Shown here one piece after another: positions 8,355-16,106 of a stretch of 37,635 bases of DNA. Every line of letters starts with the position of its first letter. The first letter of the stretch is position 1. The stretch covers positions 1 through 37,635 of the forward strand of contig NZ_BLBG01000020.1 of the NCBI RefSeq assembly GCF_009687905.1. Direction: 5' to 3'. A model generated the notes under the pieces. The model was not told the origin of the DNA, did no database searches, and saw only the letters and a program-made list of their open reading frames with translations. This DNA comes from Lacticaseibacillus zhaodongensis (GTDB lineage: Bacteria > Bacillota > Bacilli > Lactobacillales > Lactobacillaceae). The translations under genes and the position numbers were made by a program.

Positions 8355-10397
8355 TTGCAAATCGTCATGCGAAATCTACTTAAAAAAATTGAGCTGCCAG
8401 CCTTCATTGAGGACACGCGGATTCGTTATGCATCCGCCGCAATGGTCGGGCTGGCATTAATTGGTGTCATTATAGGCGCCTTTATCAAGCCGTGGCTTGC
8501 GCTCGGGATGCTGATCGTTCTGGTGGCCCTCCTCGTTGCTTCCTTCTATACGCTGGAGCGAATCACGCAGAACACTAATAAGTACATCACCAACCTGTCC
8601 TACCGCATCAAGCGGGGGGAGCAAGAAGCGCTCATTCGAATGCCGGTGGGAATCATGATGTACGATAAGAAGCTGAACGTGGAGTGGCTCAACCCCTTCC
8701 TCAGTAACTATTTTGGGGATGAGAAGGTTATCGGCCGCAACTTAACTGATGTCGATTCCGAACTGGCTGATATCGTCACCAATAACGAGGACACTGGCGA
8801 GGCGCAGCGCGTGCGTTGGGGTGAGCACCAGTTTGAAGTTACCGTTCAGAGTGACATTGGGGTGGTTTACCTGATGGACATCACGCCTTATGCCAAAATC
8901 GAAGAGGAAGCCCAAAATGACAAAATCGCTATCGGGCAGATTTTCCTTGATAACTATGATGAAGTGACGGAGAGCTTGGATGACCAGTTGGTTTCCAACC
9001 TGAACAGCTACGTGACGACGGCGATGAACAACTGGGCCACCAAGTTCGGCCTCTTTGTGAAGCGCGTTGATGATGACCACTTCCTGATGATTGCCTACGC
9101 GGGATCTTTGAAGAATGTTATTAAAGATAAGTTCAAAATTTTGGACCAGATCCGTGAAGAAACCAGCAAGCAAAACGCACCGCTGACGCTGTCCATTGGG
9201 ATCGCGTACGACGATGATGATTTGGCGCGCCTCTCCATGACCAGTCAGAGCAACTTGGACCTCGCGCTCGGCCGGGGCGGGGACCAGGTCGTTGTGAAGT
9301 CCAAGGATGGTGAAGCCAAGTTCTACGGTGGCAAGACCAACCCAATGGAAAAGCGCACCCGGGTCCGGGCACGGATGATCAGTCAGGCACTGCAGGAACT
9401 GTTCAAGCAGACCGACAAAGTCTACGTCATGGGCCACGCCCACCCCGACATGGATTCCGTAGGGGCGGCGCTGGGAGTGCGGCGGATTGCGCAGATGAAC
9501 GGGAAGGAATGCTACGTCGTCCTGAACCCCGACAATCTGCACTCTGACGTTGAACGCTTGATGGAACGGGTCGCAAGTGACCCTGAACTCGCCAACCAGA
9601 TCATCACGCCTGAAGCCGCCCAAGTTGGCGCGACCGACAAGTCGATGCTGGTGATGGTCGACCACAGTAAGCCGTCCATGACCACGTCCCAGCCCCTGTA
9701 CCAGCGGCTGGCGAACCGCACCGTCATTTTGGATCACCACCGGCGCGGCGAGGAATTCCCCGACAACCCAATGCTGGTTTACATTGAGCCCTACGCTAGT
9801 TCAACCTGTGAACTAATCGCTGAGATGTTTGAATACCAGCCGCAGAATTCCAGCTCGCTCAATAAGCTCGAAGCCTCCGCAATGCTGGCCGGCATCACGG
9901 TCGACACCAAGAACTTCTCCCTGCGCACCGGCACCCGGACCTTCGACGCGGCTTCATACCTGCGCTCAATGGGGGCGGACGCGATGCTGATTTCCACGAT
10001 GCTCAAGGAGAACGTGGATAACTATATCCAGAAGAATCACCTTATTGATAGCGTTGAAATGATTGGTGATAATATGGCATTATGTACGGGTGAGGAAACC
10101 CACACGTACGACCCAGTTATCGCGGCCCAGGCTGCAGATACCCTGTTATCCTTGTCGGGAATTGACGCCAGTTTCGTGATTTCCAAACGCCCAGATGGCA
10201 AAATCGGCATTTCCGCGCGCAGCTTGGGTGACATCAATGTCCAAATCATCATGGAACGGCTGGGTGGTGGTGGCCACCTGAGTAATGCTGCCACCCAAGT
10301 CAGTGACAGCACCATCGCTGATGTTAAGGGTGAATTGCTGAATGTCATTAACAAGGTGATGGCGCAAAATGACGATGACAGCAACGATGACAATTAG
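8355..10397 (+). CDS. gdpP: Cyclic-di-AMP phosphodiesterase GdpP
   Basis: Membrane-bound c-di-AMP phosphodiesterase of 680 residues, the usual GdpP/YybT architecture. Two N-terminal helices (about 28-70) are followed by a degenerate PAS domain (about 85-160), a degenerate GGDEF domain (about 170-310), and the DHH-DHHA1 catalytic module (about 340-665). The catalytic motifs GHAHPDMDSVGAALG, MVDHSK and LDHHRRGEEF and the DHHA1 signature GGGGHLSNAATQ are visible. The protein hydrolyses c-di-AMP, controlling potassium and osmolyte balance, wall homeostasis and beta-lactam tolerance. Start: TTG at 8355 is only three bases from AGGAG, while an in-frame ATG at 8367 is 15 bases away; either is possible. 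rplI follows 104 bases later, as in most Lactobacillales. Confidence 0.95.
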   Translation: MQIVMRNLLKKIELPAFIEDTRIRYASAAMVGLALIGVIIGAFIKPWLALGMLIVLVALLVASFYTLERITQNTNKYITNLSYRIKRGEQEALIRMPVGIMMYDKKLNVEWLNPFLSNYFGDEKVIGRNLTDVDSELADIVTNNEDTGEAQRVRWGEHQFEVTVQSDIGVVYLMDITPYAKIEEEAQNDKIAIGQIFLDNYDEVTESLDDQLVSNLNSYVTTAMNNWATKFGLFVKRVDDDHFLMIAYAGSLKNVIKDKFKILDQIREETSKQNAPLTLSIGIAYDDDDLARLSMTSQSNLDLALGRGGDQVVVKSKDGEAKFYGGKTNPMEKRTRVRARMISQALQELFKQTDKVYVMGHAHPDMDSVGAALGVRRIAQMNGKECYVVLNPDNLHSDVERLMERVASDPELANQIITPEAAQVGATDKSMLVMVDHSKPSMTTSQPLYQRLANRTVILDHHRRGEEFPDNPMLVYIEPYASSTCELIAEMFEYQPQNSSSLNKLEASAMLAGITVDTKNFSLRTGTRTFDAASYLRSMGADAMLISTMLKENVDNYIQKNHLIDSVEMIGDNMALCTGEETHTYDPVIAAQAADTLLSLSGIDASFVISKRPDGKIGISARSLGDINVQIIMERLGGGGHLSNAATQVSDSTIADVKGELLNVINKVMAQNDDDSNDDN

Positions 10398-10501
10398 GGA
10401 TTAAGTTAGCACCACAATGCAGCTTTTGCGGAGCATAAACAGGCCCGCAAAATGACTGCGGCAAAACATAAACGTACTCACACAGAAAGAGGGACGACGG
10501 C

Positions 10502-10957
10502 ATGAAGGTTATTTTCATTCAAGATGTTCGTGGCAAGGGCAATCGGGGTCAGCTCAAGGAGGTTCCGGACGGCTACGCCCAGAACTACCTGATCAAGAAC
10601 AAACTCGCCAAGCTCGCTACCCCAGCTGCCATTAGCCAGCTGAAGGGTCAGGAACGGGCGCAGGAGAAGAAGGCTGAGGAAGAAAAAGCCAAGGCTACTG
10701 ACCTGAAGAAGAAGCTTGAAAGCGACGGCACCGTCGTTGAGATTCAATCCAAGGCCGGCGAGGATTCCCGCCTGTTTGGCTCCGTTCCTAGCAAGCAGAT
10801 TGCCCAGGCCCTCAAGCAGCAGTTCGGTTACGAAGTTGATAAGCGCAAGATCGATCTCGACGAACCAATCCGCGCCCTCGGCTACCGCAACGTTAACGTC
10901 CAGCTGGCACCAGGCGTTACCGCGAAGATCCGGGTACACGTGGTGGCGAAGAAATAG
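10502..10957 (+). CDS. rplI: 50S ribosomal protein L9
   Basis: A protein of 151 residues, the normal L9 length. It has the N-terminal signature (MKVIFIQDVRGKGNRGQLKE, then the NYLIKNKLA motif), a long charged connecting helix (about 45-75) and a C-terminal domain ending in KIRVHVVAKK. L9 binds 23S rRNA near the L1 stalk base and supports reading-frame maintenance. GAGGG lies upstream of the ATG. The usual partner dnaB does not follow directly; about 5.6 kb of accessory genes and repeat elements lie between them. Confidence 0.98.
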   Translation: MKVIFIQDVRGKGNRGQLKEVPDGYAQNYLIKNKLAKLATPAAISQLKGQERAQEKKAEEEKAKATDLKKKLESDGTVVEIQSKAGEDSRLFGSVPSKQIAQALKQQFGYEVDKRKIDLDEPIRALGYRNVNVQLAPGVTAKIRVHVVAKK

Positions 10958-10975
10958 CACAGAGCAACTATGAGA

Positions 10976-11020
10976 AAAAAGTCTGTAATGCGATTCACAA
11001 ATCGTATTGCGGGCTTTTTT
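10976..11020 (+). terminator. Rho-independent terminator after rplI
   Basis: GTCTGTAATGCGAT at 10981-10994 pairs with ATCGTATTGCGGGC at 11001-11014, including G-U pairs. A six-T run follows and an A run precedes. It ends the gdpP-rplI transcription unit. A short extra hairpin (GCCT-catcc-AGGC) follows. Confidence 0.92.
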
Positions 11021-11055
11021 AGTCGCCTCATCCAGGCGATAAGCCATGTGAGTCT

Positions 11056-11233
11056 GCTGGGAGTGACTCCGCTGTCGGAGGGAGAACGGAGAGACCGCTA
11101 ATAGGTTATAATTACCAACGTTAGATTATCGATTAGGTCAAGAAAATACGGCGGGCTCGCAGTTCAGGTCTAAGACCCGCGGTTCTTAGCGGGGCTTAGA
11201 CCGTGCCCCAGCGGGACCTTTGTCACTCCCAGC
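11056..11233 (+). repeat. Folded repeat element, copy A
   Basis: A 178-base intergenic element closed by a perfect 12-bp stem: GCTGGGAGTGAC against GTCACTCCCAGC. It contains the same block as copies B and C (GGGAGAACGGAGAGACCGC at about 11080-11098), the GCGGGCTCG and AGTTCAGG blocks, and an inner helix GGTCTAAG-A-CCCGC / GCGGG-G-CTTAGACC with one A opposite G. The other copies keep the same A-G mismatch although the helix bases differ. It fills most of the 344-base gap between rplI and the acetyltransferase. The other two copies carry a tall hairpin after GCTGTC; this one has only CTCCG-ctgt-CGGAG there. No promoter was recognised. It could be a non-coding RNA or a folded repeat. Confidence 0.75.
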
Positions 11234-11301
11234 GGCGTAGTGGCGGTCACGGTTCCAGCAGCCGGATAATAAGTGCGGTTTAAGTTAAGGAGACTGATTA
11301 G

Positions 11302-11901
11302 ATGAACAAATTAATGGCAATGCTGACTAGCGATGACAAATATACAATTGATTACAAAACCCAGGACCCGCAGCTGCAAAAGACTGCGCACCACCTCTGC
11401 TGGCAATTGAACCAGACCGATCCAGATGATGATGAAACGCGGCGGGCCATCATGAACCAATTGCTTGGTACTTGCAGCCCGATGACCTTTATTGGCGCTA
11501 ATTTTCAGTGCGATTACGGTTTCAACATTCACACCGCGGGCCTCGCACTGCTGAACTACAACGTCACGATTCTGGACACCTCACCAGTGCGCATTGGTGC
11601 CGGAGCGTTCATCGCCCCCGGAGTCGTCTTAGCCTGCCCGAGTCACGCAATGGATAAAGAACAGCGCATGAATGGCATCAGCTGGTCGCTGCCAATCACC
11701 TTGGAAGATGGGGTCTGGCTCGGCGCCAACGTTACCGTTGTCGGTGGAGTTACAATTGGCGCGGGTAGCGTGATCGGTGCTGGCAGTGTTGTCACCAAGG
11801 ATATTCCGGCTGGCGTCGTCGCAGTCGGGGCCCCGGCCCGCGTCGTGCGCAAAATCACCGCGGCGGACCGCATTGATCCTAATGAGTTGACTGAATTTTA
11901 A
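11302..11901 (+). CDS. Sugar O-acetyltransferase, LacA/Maa/NodL type
   Basis: A protein of 199 residues in the left-handed parallel beta-helix (hexapeptide repeat) acetyltransferase family. The N-terminal Maa-type helical cap (about 1-55) precedes repeats such as IGAGAFIAPGVVLACPSHAMD and the C-terminal coil LGANVTVVGGVTIGAGSVIGAGS, which ends in DIPAGVVAVGAPARVVRKI. The His of SHAMD is the expected catalytic base. Members transfer acetyl from acetyl-CoA to maltose, galactosides or other sugars. RBS AAGGAGA lies 9 bases before the ATG. It is a single gene between repeat copy A and its own terminator. The precise sugar is unknown. Confidence 0.9.
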   Translation: MNKLMAMLTSDDKYTIDYKTQDPQLQKTAHHLCWQLNQTDPDDDETRRAIMNQLLGTCSPMTFIGANFQCDYGFNIHTAGLALLNYNVTILDTSPVRIGAGAFIAPGVVLACPSHAMDKEQRMNGISWSLPITLEDGVWLGANVTVVGGVTIGAGSVIGAGSVVTKDIPAGVVAVGAPARVVRKITAADRIDPNELTEF

Positions 11902-11905
11902 GTTG

Positions 11906-11950
11906 AAAAAGCCATTATGGCGGCCGTTTACACGCGGTCGCTATTTTTAT
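11906..11950 (+). terminator. Terminator after acetyltransferase gene
   Basis: GCGGCCG pairs with CGGTCGC across an eight-base loop, extended by a G-C/T pair. An AAAAA run lies upstream and a TATTTTTATTTT tail downstream. Confidence 0.75.
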
Positions 11951-11959
11951 TTTGCAAAT

Positions 11960-12002
11960 TGACTCACGAGTCATTGACCAGTCAGTCAACCGGTGCTACA
12001 CT
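11960..12002 (+). promoter_or_regulatory. Promoter with overlapping TetR-type operators for the ABC exporter operon
   Basis: A -35 TTGACC (11974-11979), a spacer of exactly 17 bases and a -10 TACACT (11997-12002) are visible. Two adjacent inverted repeats cover the -35 side: TGACTC-AC-GAGTCA (11960-11973, perfect) and TTGAC-cagtca-GTCAA (11974-11989, perfect). A dimeric TetR protein bound here would block RNA polymerase. The TetR gene is the last gene of this operon, so the simplest reading is autorepression. Confidence 0.78.
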
Positions 12003-12091
12003 CTTGGTGCAGATGGAGATGAGCACCAACGTCATCTTGAATGGGAACTGCGAACTAGCGGGCAGCGCGCCCGCTTGGAGGAGGGAATGTC

Positions 12092-13009
12092 ATGACTGAG
12101 GCAGTTGTGAGCATTAAACATTTACAGAAGAATTTTGGCAAAACGCAGGCGCTGAAGGATATTACCTTTGACGTGCAGCCCGGCGAGGTGTTTGGCTTCA
12201 TCGGGCCAAACGGTGCGGGGAAGTCCACCACCATCCGCACGCTGCTGGGAATTCTGCGCGCGACCGGCGGCAGTGCCACCATCTTCGGGCAAGACGTGTG
12301 GCGTGATGCAGTCGCAATTCACCGCCGCATCGCTTATGTACCCGGCGATGTGTACCTGTGGCCGAATCTGTCTGGGGGTGAGGCGATCGACCTCTTCCTC
12401 AAGCTGAACGGGCAGAAGCACGATGCGCGCACTGATGAGCTGATTAAGCTGTTCGAGCTCGACGTGCGCAAAAAGTGCCGGACTTATTCTAAGGGAAACC
12501 GACAAAAGGTGGCGCTGATTGCGGCCTTTGCGACCGATGCGGAGTTGTACATTTTCGACGAACCGACCAGTGGCCTGGACCCACTCATGGAGGAACTGTT
12601 CCAGAAGCAGGTGCTGGCGCTGAAGCAGGCGGGTAAGAGCGTCCTTTTGTCCAGCCACATCCTCAGTGAGGTGGAGCGCATGTGTGACCGCATCGGGATC
12701 ATTCGTGATGGCAAAATTGTCGAGACCGGGTCGCTGGCAGACATGCGTAAGCTCAGCCGCACGAATATCACCGTGGTGACCAAACAGGACGCCGCCGCGG
12801 TGGCCCAGCTGCCCGCCGTGCACGCCTATGCCCCCGCTAGCGATGTGGCTAACAAGGCGACCTTTGCGGTTGATTCCGAGCAGCTCGGTGACGTGATTAG
12901 TTTCCTAAGTGCCAAGGAAATCCTTAGCTTACAAAGTACCTCGCCAACGCTTGAAGACCTCTTCCTGCGCTACTACGAAACTGAAGGGGGCAATGGTGAT
13001 GCGCAGTAA
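12092..13009 (+). CDS. ABC-2 exporter ATP-binding subunit
   Basis: An ATPase of 305 residues with Walker A GPNGAGKST, a signature region YSKGNRQKVALIAAF in place of LSGGQ, Walker B LYIFDEPTSGLDPL and switch His in LLSSHILSE. It also has the C-terminal extension (about 215-300) typical of drug and bacteriocin ABC-2 exporters of the CcmA/YhaQ type. RBS GGAGGGAATGTC precedes the ATG. It overlaps the permease gene by 11 bases and is followed by a TetR gene, an arrangement common for multidrug or antimicrobial efflux units whose regulator senses the substrate. The substrate cannot be assigned. Confidence 0.92.
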   Translation: MTEAVVSIKHLQKNFGKTQALKDITFDVQPGEVFGFIGPNGAGKSTTIRTLLGILRATGGSATIFGQDVWRDAVAIHRRIAYVPGDVYLWPNLSGGEAIDLFLKLNGQKHDARTDELIKLFELDVRKKCRTYSKGNRQKVALIAAFATDAELYIFDEPTSGLDPLMEELFQKQVLALKQAGKSVLLSSHILSEVERMCDRIGIIRDGKIVETGSLADMRKLSRTNITVVTKQDAAAVAQLPAVHAYAPASDVANKATFAVDSEQLGDVISFLSAKEILSLQSTSPTLEDLFLRYYETEGGNGDAQ

Positions 13010-14615
13010 TCATGCAAAATTCGGTCTGCTGCTGCGGGTGTACCTGCGCCGCGACTGGTTGCTCATTAGTCTGTGGGCATTAGGCTTAGTTGGGCTCATG
13101 GCTGGTGCTGCTGCCAAATTTGACGGCTTATACGGTACAAAGGCCGCGATGGATTCAATTATCAAGACCCTCAACACACCGGCCATGGTGTCCTTGCTCG
13201 GGGTGTTTGAAGCCAAGCGGCCCTACTCACCGGCGCTGATCTACGCGGCGGAAATGATGGTCTTTATGGGGCTGTTTACCGCGATGATGAACATTTACTT
13301 CGCGGTTAAAAATACCCGTGGGGATGAGGATAGTGGGGTCGCCGAACTGATTGCCGCCCGTGCGGTGGGGCGACAGAGTCAGTTGCTGGCGGCCAGCTGC
13401 GAACTGATCATCATTAACCTCGTGATTGGCGTGCTGGAGGCACTGGGCCTGCAGCTGGCCGGCATGACTGGCAGTAATGCCGCCGGTAACTGGCTGTTTG
13501 GGCTGGGGCTCGCCGCGTTTGGCATCATGTTTGCCGCGATGGCCGTCCTCGCCGCCCAGCTGGTCACGAGTGCTCGCAGCGCGACGGCACTTAGTTACGC
13601 CGTCCTCGGCGTCGTCTTCGTGGCGCGGATGGTGACGGACGTGCAGAATCCTGATCTGACCTGGTGGACCGGTTTTGGCTGGATCGAGAAGCTGGCGATT
13701 TATGCGGACAATAACTGGGGGCCATTACTGTTGATGCTCGCGATGGCCGTCATTTTTGCCGCCGCTGCTGGGCTCATTGCGGCACGGCGAGATGTTGGCT
13801 CCGGCGTCCTGCCCCAGCGGCGTGGACGCAAAACCGCCTCGCCACTGCTCGTTGGCCCCGCAAGTTTGTTACTACGACTAGAACGGACCAGCACGGCTTG
13901 GTGGGTTTTGGGTATGTTCCTGCTCGGGGTCAGCTACGGCTCCATTTTTGGGACTGCTGGTGACTTGATGAAGACCAACCCAATGTTGGCCAAAATCATC
14001 GGGACGAGCGCGACCACTAAGGCCAATCACACCGTTGTCTTGGCCTTTAGCAACAAACTCACCATGATTTTTGCAGTTGCGGCCACGGTGTTTGCCCTGC
14101 TGACACTATTTAGACTCAACAATGACGAGAAGAAGGGCTACTTGGAGCAGCTGCACGCCCGCAGCGTGTCCCGCTTGCAGCTGTATCTCAGCTATGCCGG
14201 CTACGCACTGATCAGTGCCAGCGCTGCGTTTGCGGCCGCAATTTTGGGCATGGCCCTTGCCGGTAACGCCAGCATGGACGCTCCGATTGTACTGGCGCGG
14301 TACATGCGTGGTTTTGCCGGCTACTGGCCCGCACTAGCGGTCACGGTGGGCATTGCGGCCGCACTGGTGGGGCTCATTCCGCGTCTGCAAAATATTGCGT
14401 GGATTGTGCCGATATACGGCGTCTTTTCCCTCTACCTTGGCTCCTTGCTCGACCTGCCTAAGTGGGCGCAACGCGTCAGCCCTTACGGTTGGATCAACGA
14501 TGTGCCTCTGAAGCAGATTGCGTGGGGCACTTGGGGCTGGATGAGCTTGCTGGCGGGAGCATTACTGCTGCTAGGATACGCGGCGTACCGGCGGCGTGAC
14601 CTGCAACTGAACTAG
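12999..14615 (+). CDS. ABC-2 exporter permease, duplicated 12-helix type
   Basis: A permease of about 538 residues with twelve hydrophobic segments in two sets of six, as in the fused polyketide or tetronasin-type exporter permeases, rather than a six-helix half subunit. The helices of the second half start near AWWVLGMFLLGVSYGSIFG. The ATG at 12999 is chosen because GGGGG lies eight bases before it; a GTG at 12996 and an ATG at 12993 are alternatives. It overlaps the ATPase gene by 11 bases and forms the transporter with it. Conserved features include ARAVGRQSQLLAA in the first half and HARSVSRLQLYLSY in the second, the coupling region near the cytoplasmic face. Confidence 0.88.
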   Translation: MRSNHAKFGLLLRVYLRRDWLLISLWALGLVGLMAGAAAKFDGLYGTKAAMDSIIKTLNTPAMVSLLGVFEAKRPYSPALIYAAEMMVFMGLFTAMMNIYFAVKNTRGDEDSGVAELIAARAVGRQSQLLAASCELIIINLVIGVLEALGLQLAGMTGSNAAGNWLFGLGLAAFGIMFAAMAVLAAQLVTSARSATALSYAVLGVVFVARMVTDVQNPDLTWWTGFGWIEKLAIYADNNWGPLLLMLAMAVIFAAAAGLIAARRDVGSGVLPQRRGRKTASPLLVGPASLLLRLERTSTAWWVLGMFLLGVSYGSIFGTAGDLMKTNPMLAKIIGTSATTKANHTVVLAFSNKLTMIFAVAATVFALLTLFRLNNDEKKGYLEQLHARSVSRLQLYLSYAGYALISASAAFAAAILGMALAGNASMDAPIVLARYMRGFAGYWPALAVTVGIAAALVGLIPRLQNIAWIVPIYGVFSLYLGSLLDLPKWAQRVSPYGWINDVPLKQIAWGTWGWMSLLAGALLLLGYAAYRRRDLQLN

Positions 14616-14654
14616 GCGTAAACTAATCGGTATTAATTAATGGGGGCAAAATCG

Positions 14655-15296
14655 ATGGCAGAAAGTAAGAGTCCGCGTGATCCCGCAAAGGAGCGGCGTA
14701 TCATCGCCGCGGCCATGCACATTTTTGCAAAGCAGGGTTACCAGAATGCCAAAACGGATGACATCGCGACGGCCGCTAAGGTGTCGAAGGGGCTGATTTT
14801 CCACTACTACGGCAGCAAGGCCAAGCTCTACCTGGAGAGCGTTAAGGCGGCCTACGCAAAATTGAACGCGACGGCCGACTTCAGCGTTTGGCAAGACGCC
14901 GCCGATTTGAAGCAGATGATCACCCGCGCCCTGACCTACAAAATTCAGTTGCAGTTTGATTACCCCGATGAGTTCGGCATCGCCCTTGCCGCGTATTCGG
15001 ATGTCAGCAGCCTGCCCAGCAGCTTGCAGAAAGAATTAACGCAGGTGTGGAGCAGCGAGCTGAACAACAGCGTGCCCGACCTGACTGGTCCCATTATCAA
15101 GCGAATGCAGCTGCGTCCGGGTGTGAAGCCTGAGACCGTGCAAAAGATGATCACGGCGATGAGCATGCTGATCAGCGAAGAGGCGAAGGGACTGTTTAAG
15201 GACAGCAAGGAGCTGAAGGCAGACGCGATGGCGGGGGTCGTTGCAGAGGCCAATGAATGCTTCGATATGCTGGAGCACGGGTTCTTGGCGGAATAG
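14655..15296 (+). CDS. TetR family repressor of the ABC exporter operon
   Basis: A protein of 213 residues with an N-terminal TetR helix-turn-helix: AAAMHIFAKQGYQNAKTDDI, then AKVSKGLIFHYYGSKAKLY. A helical ligand-binding domain follows. The ATG at 14655 is chosen over 14640 because GGGGG precedes it at good spacing, while 14640 has no ribosome binding site. It lies 39 bases after the permease gene and is probably co-transcribed. The paired palindromes over the operon promoter are the likely operator, giving ligand-relieved autorepression. The stop codon lies only six bases before repeat copy B. Confidence 0.9.
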   Translation: MAESKSPRDPAKERRIIAAAMHIFAKQGYQNAKTDDIATAAKVSKGLIFHYYGSKAKLYLESVKAAYAKLNATADFSVWQDAADLKQMITRALTYKIQLQFDYPDEFGIALAAYSDVSSLPSSLQKELTQVWSSELNNSVPDLTGPIIKRMQLRPGVKPETVQKMITAMSMLISEEAKGLFKDSKELKADAMAGVVAEANECFDMLEHGFLAE

Positions 15297-15302
15297 ACTG
15301 AC

Positions 15303-15554
15303 GGGCTGGCGGCGCATCTTCCTCCGCGGCCGCTGCTTGGGGGTGACAAAGACGAGCTGGGGCCGGGTGCAAGCCTCGGAAGCTCGCCGAGTCTTGCCCC
15401 TGAACTCCAAGCCCGCGTCGCTACGCTCCCTTGCGGTCTTTCCGTTCTCCCCGATAATGAGCAAAAATCAACTAAACCCATGTTGATTTTTGCTCATTAT
15501 CGCGACAGCTCGGTCACCCCCAAGCAGCTGCTCCAGAAGAGGCGCCGCCAGCCC
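15303..15554 (-). repeat. Folded repeat element, copy B (reverse orientation)
   Basis: A 252-base element, read on the minus strand. Its outer stem is GGGCTGGCGGCGC against GCGCCGCCAGCCC. The next stem is GCTTGGGGGTGAC / GTCACCCCCAAGC (plus-strand 15335-15347 and 15513-15525). A 21-bp perfect hairpin lies at 15452-15472 and 15482-15502 whose loop holds TGGGTTT (minus strand). The shared blocks include GGGGAGAACGGAAAGACCGC, GTTCAGG and the helix GCAAG-A-CTCGG / CCGAG-G-CTTGC. Most non-hairpin positions match copy C. It faces copy C across an orphan antitoxin gene. No protein-coding sense is seen. The structure is directly visible; RNA function is inferred. Confidence 0.8.
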
Positions 15555-15632
15555 GACATTGTTGTTCTAGCAGACACTAAAAGTCATCCTTCAGCGTGTG
15601 TCTTGCCGAGATAATAGCAAAATTGTCACTAA

Positions 15633-15690
15633 AATATCGTTACTGAACTGCACTGGATTTTATCATGCAGCTCGGTAGCGATATTGTTGT
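15633..15690 (+). terminator. Hairpin upstream of the relB-like gene
   Basis: AATATCGTTACTGA at 15633-15646 pairs with CTCGGTAGCGATATT at 15671-15685 through about 14 base pairs with G-U pairs, followed by GTTGTTT. This could be a weak terminator or a regulatory fold. The region 15555-15763 holds nothing else coding. Confidence 0.45.
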
Positions 15691-15705
15691 TTGACTAATA
15701 AATAT

Positions 15706-15740
15706 GGTAGTTCCACCTGGACGTTACCGCGGAATATAAT
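15706..15740 (+). promoter_or_regulatory. Promoter and possible autoregulatory operator of the relB-like gene
   Basis: A consensus -10 TATAAT lies at 15735-15740. Over the -35 position is an imperfect palindrome at 15706-15728: outer GGTA/TACC and inner TCCA-CC-TGGA. A ribbon-helix-helix antitoxin commonly represses from such a site. The -35 itself is weak. Confidence 0.5.
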
Positions 15741-15763
15741 GTAGACGAAATGGGGTGCTGACC

Positions 15764-16042
15764 ATGAGTGACACTAACAGAACGATTCAAATTTCCGTGA
15801 GTAAAGAAACCTATCAGCAGGCCAAAGTGGTTCTGGACGCGCTTGGCTTGACCACTTTGGAGGCAATTAATGTGTTCCTGAAGCGGGTTGCGGCTCAAGG
15901 GTGCATACCCTTTGCACTTAAGCTAACTGAAGAAGAAACCGTGGATATTCGTTTAGTCCATGCGATTGAGGAGGCAGACGTTCCTGTCATTAGCGGCAAA
16001 AAGTCAGTCAGGCGCTACTTGTTGGCTGATAATGCAGGTTAG
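15764..16042 (+). CDS. RelB/DinJ family antitoxin without a toxin partner
   Basis: A protein of 92 residues. The N-terminal ribbon-helix-helix reads RTIQISVSKETYQQAKVVLDA and then LGLTTLEAINVFLKRVAAQG, with the FLKR-x-VAxxGxIPF pattern of DinJ/RelB proteins, followed by an acidic toxin-binding tail. The ATG at 15764 follows GGGGTG at good spacing; a GTG at 15755 is less likely. In complete modules a YafQ/RelE ribonuclease gene overlaps or follows at once. Here the next 490 bases contain only repeat copy C and the dnaB leader. It may be a solitary regulator, a remnant, or an anti-addiction antitoxin. Copies B and C flank it in inverted orientation. Confidence 0.85.
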   Translation: MSDTNRTIQISVSKETYQQAKVVLDALGLTTLEAINVFLKRVAAQGCIPFALKLTEEETVDIRLVHAIEEADVPVISGKKSVRRYLLADNAG

Positions 16043-16106
16043 GTATTCCCGGAGCAATTATTCTGGTTGCAGTAAGATATCAAACTAACTTTAAAGCACC
16101 GAGGTA

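Noticed and set aside
16043-16106. Missing RelE/YafQ toxin directly after the antitoxin
   Set aside because: Only stop-rich sequence and the folded element follow, with no start plus frame of toxin length.
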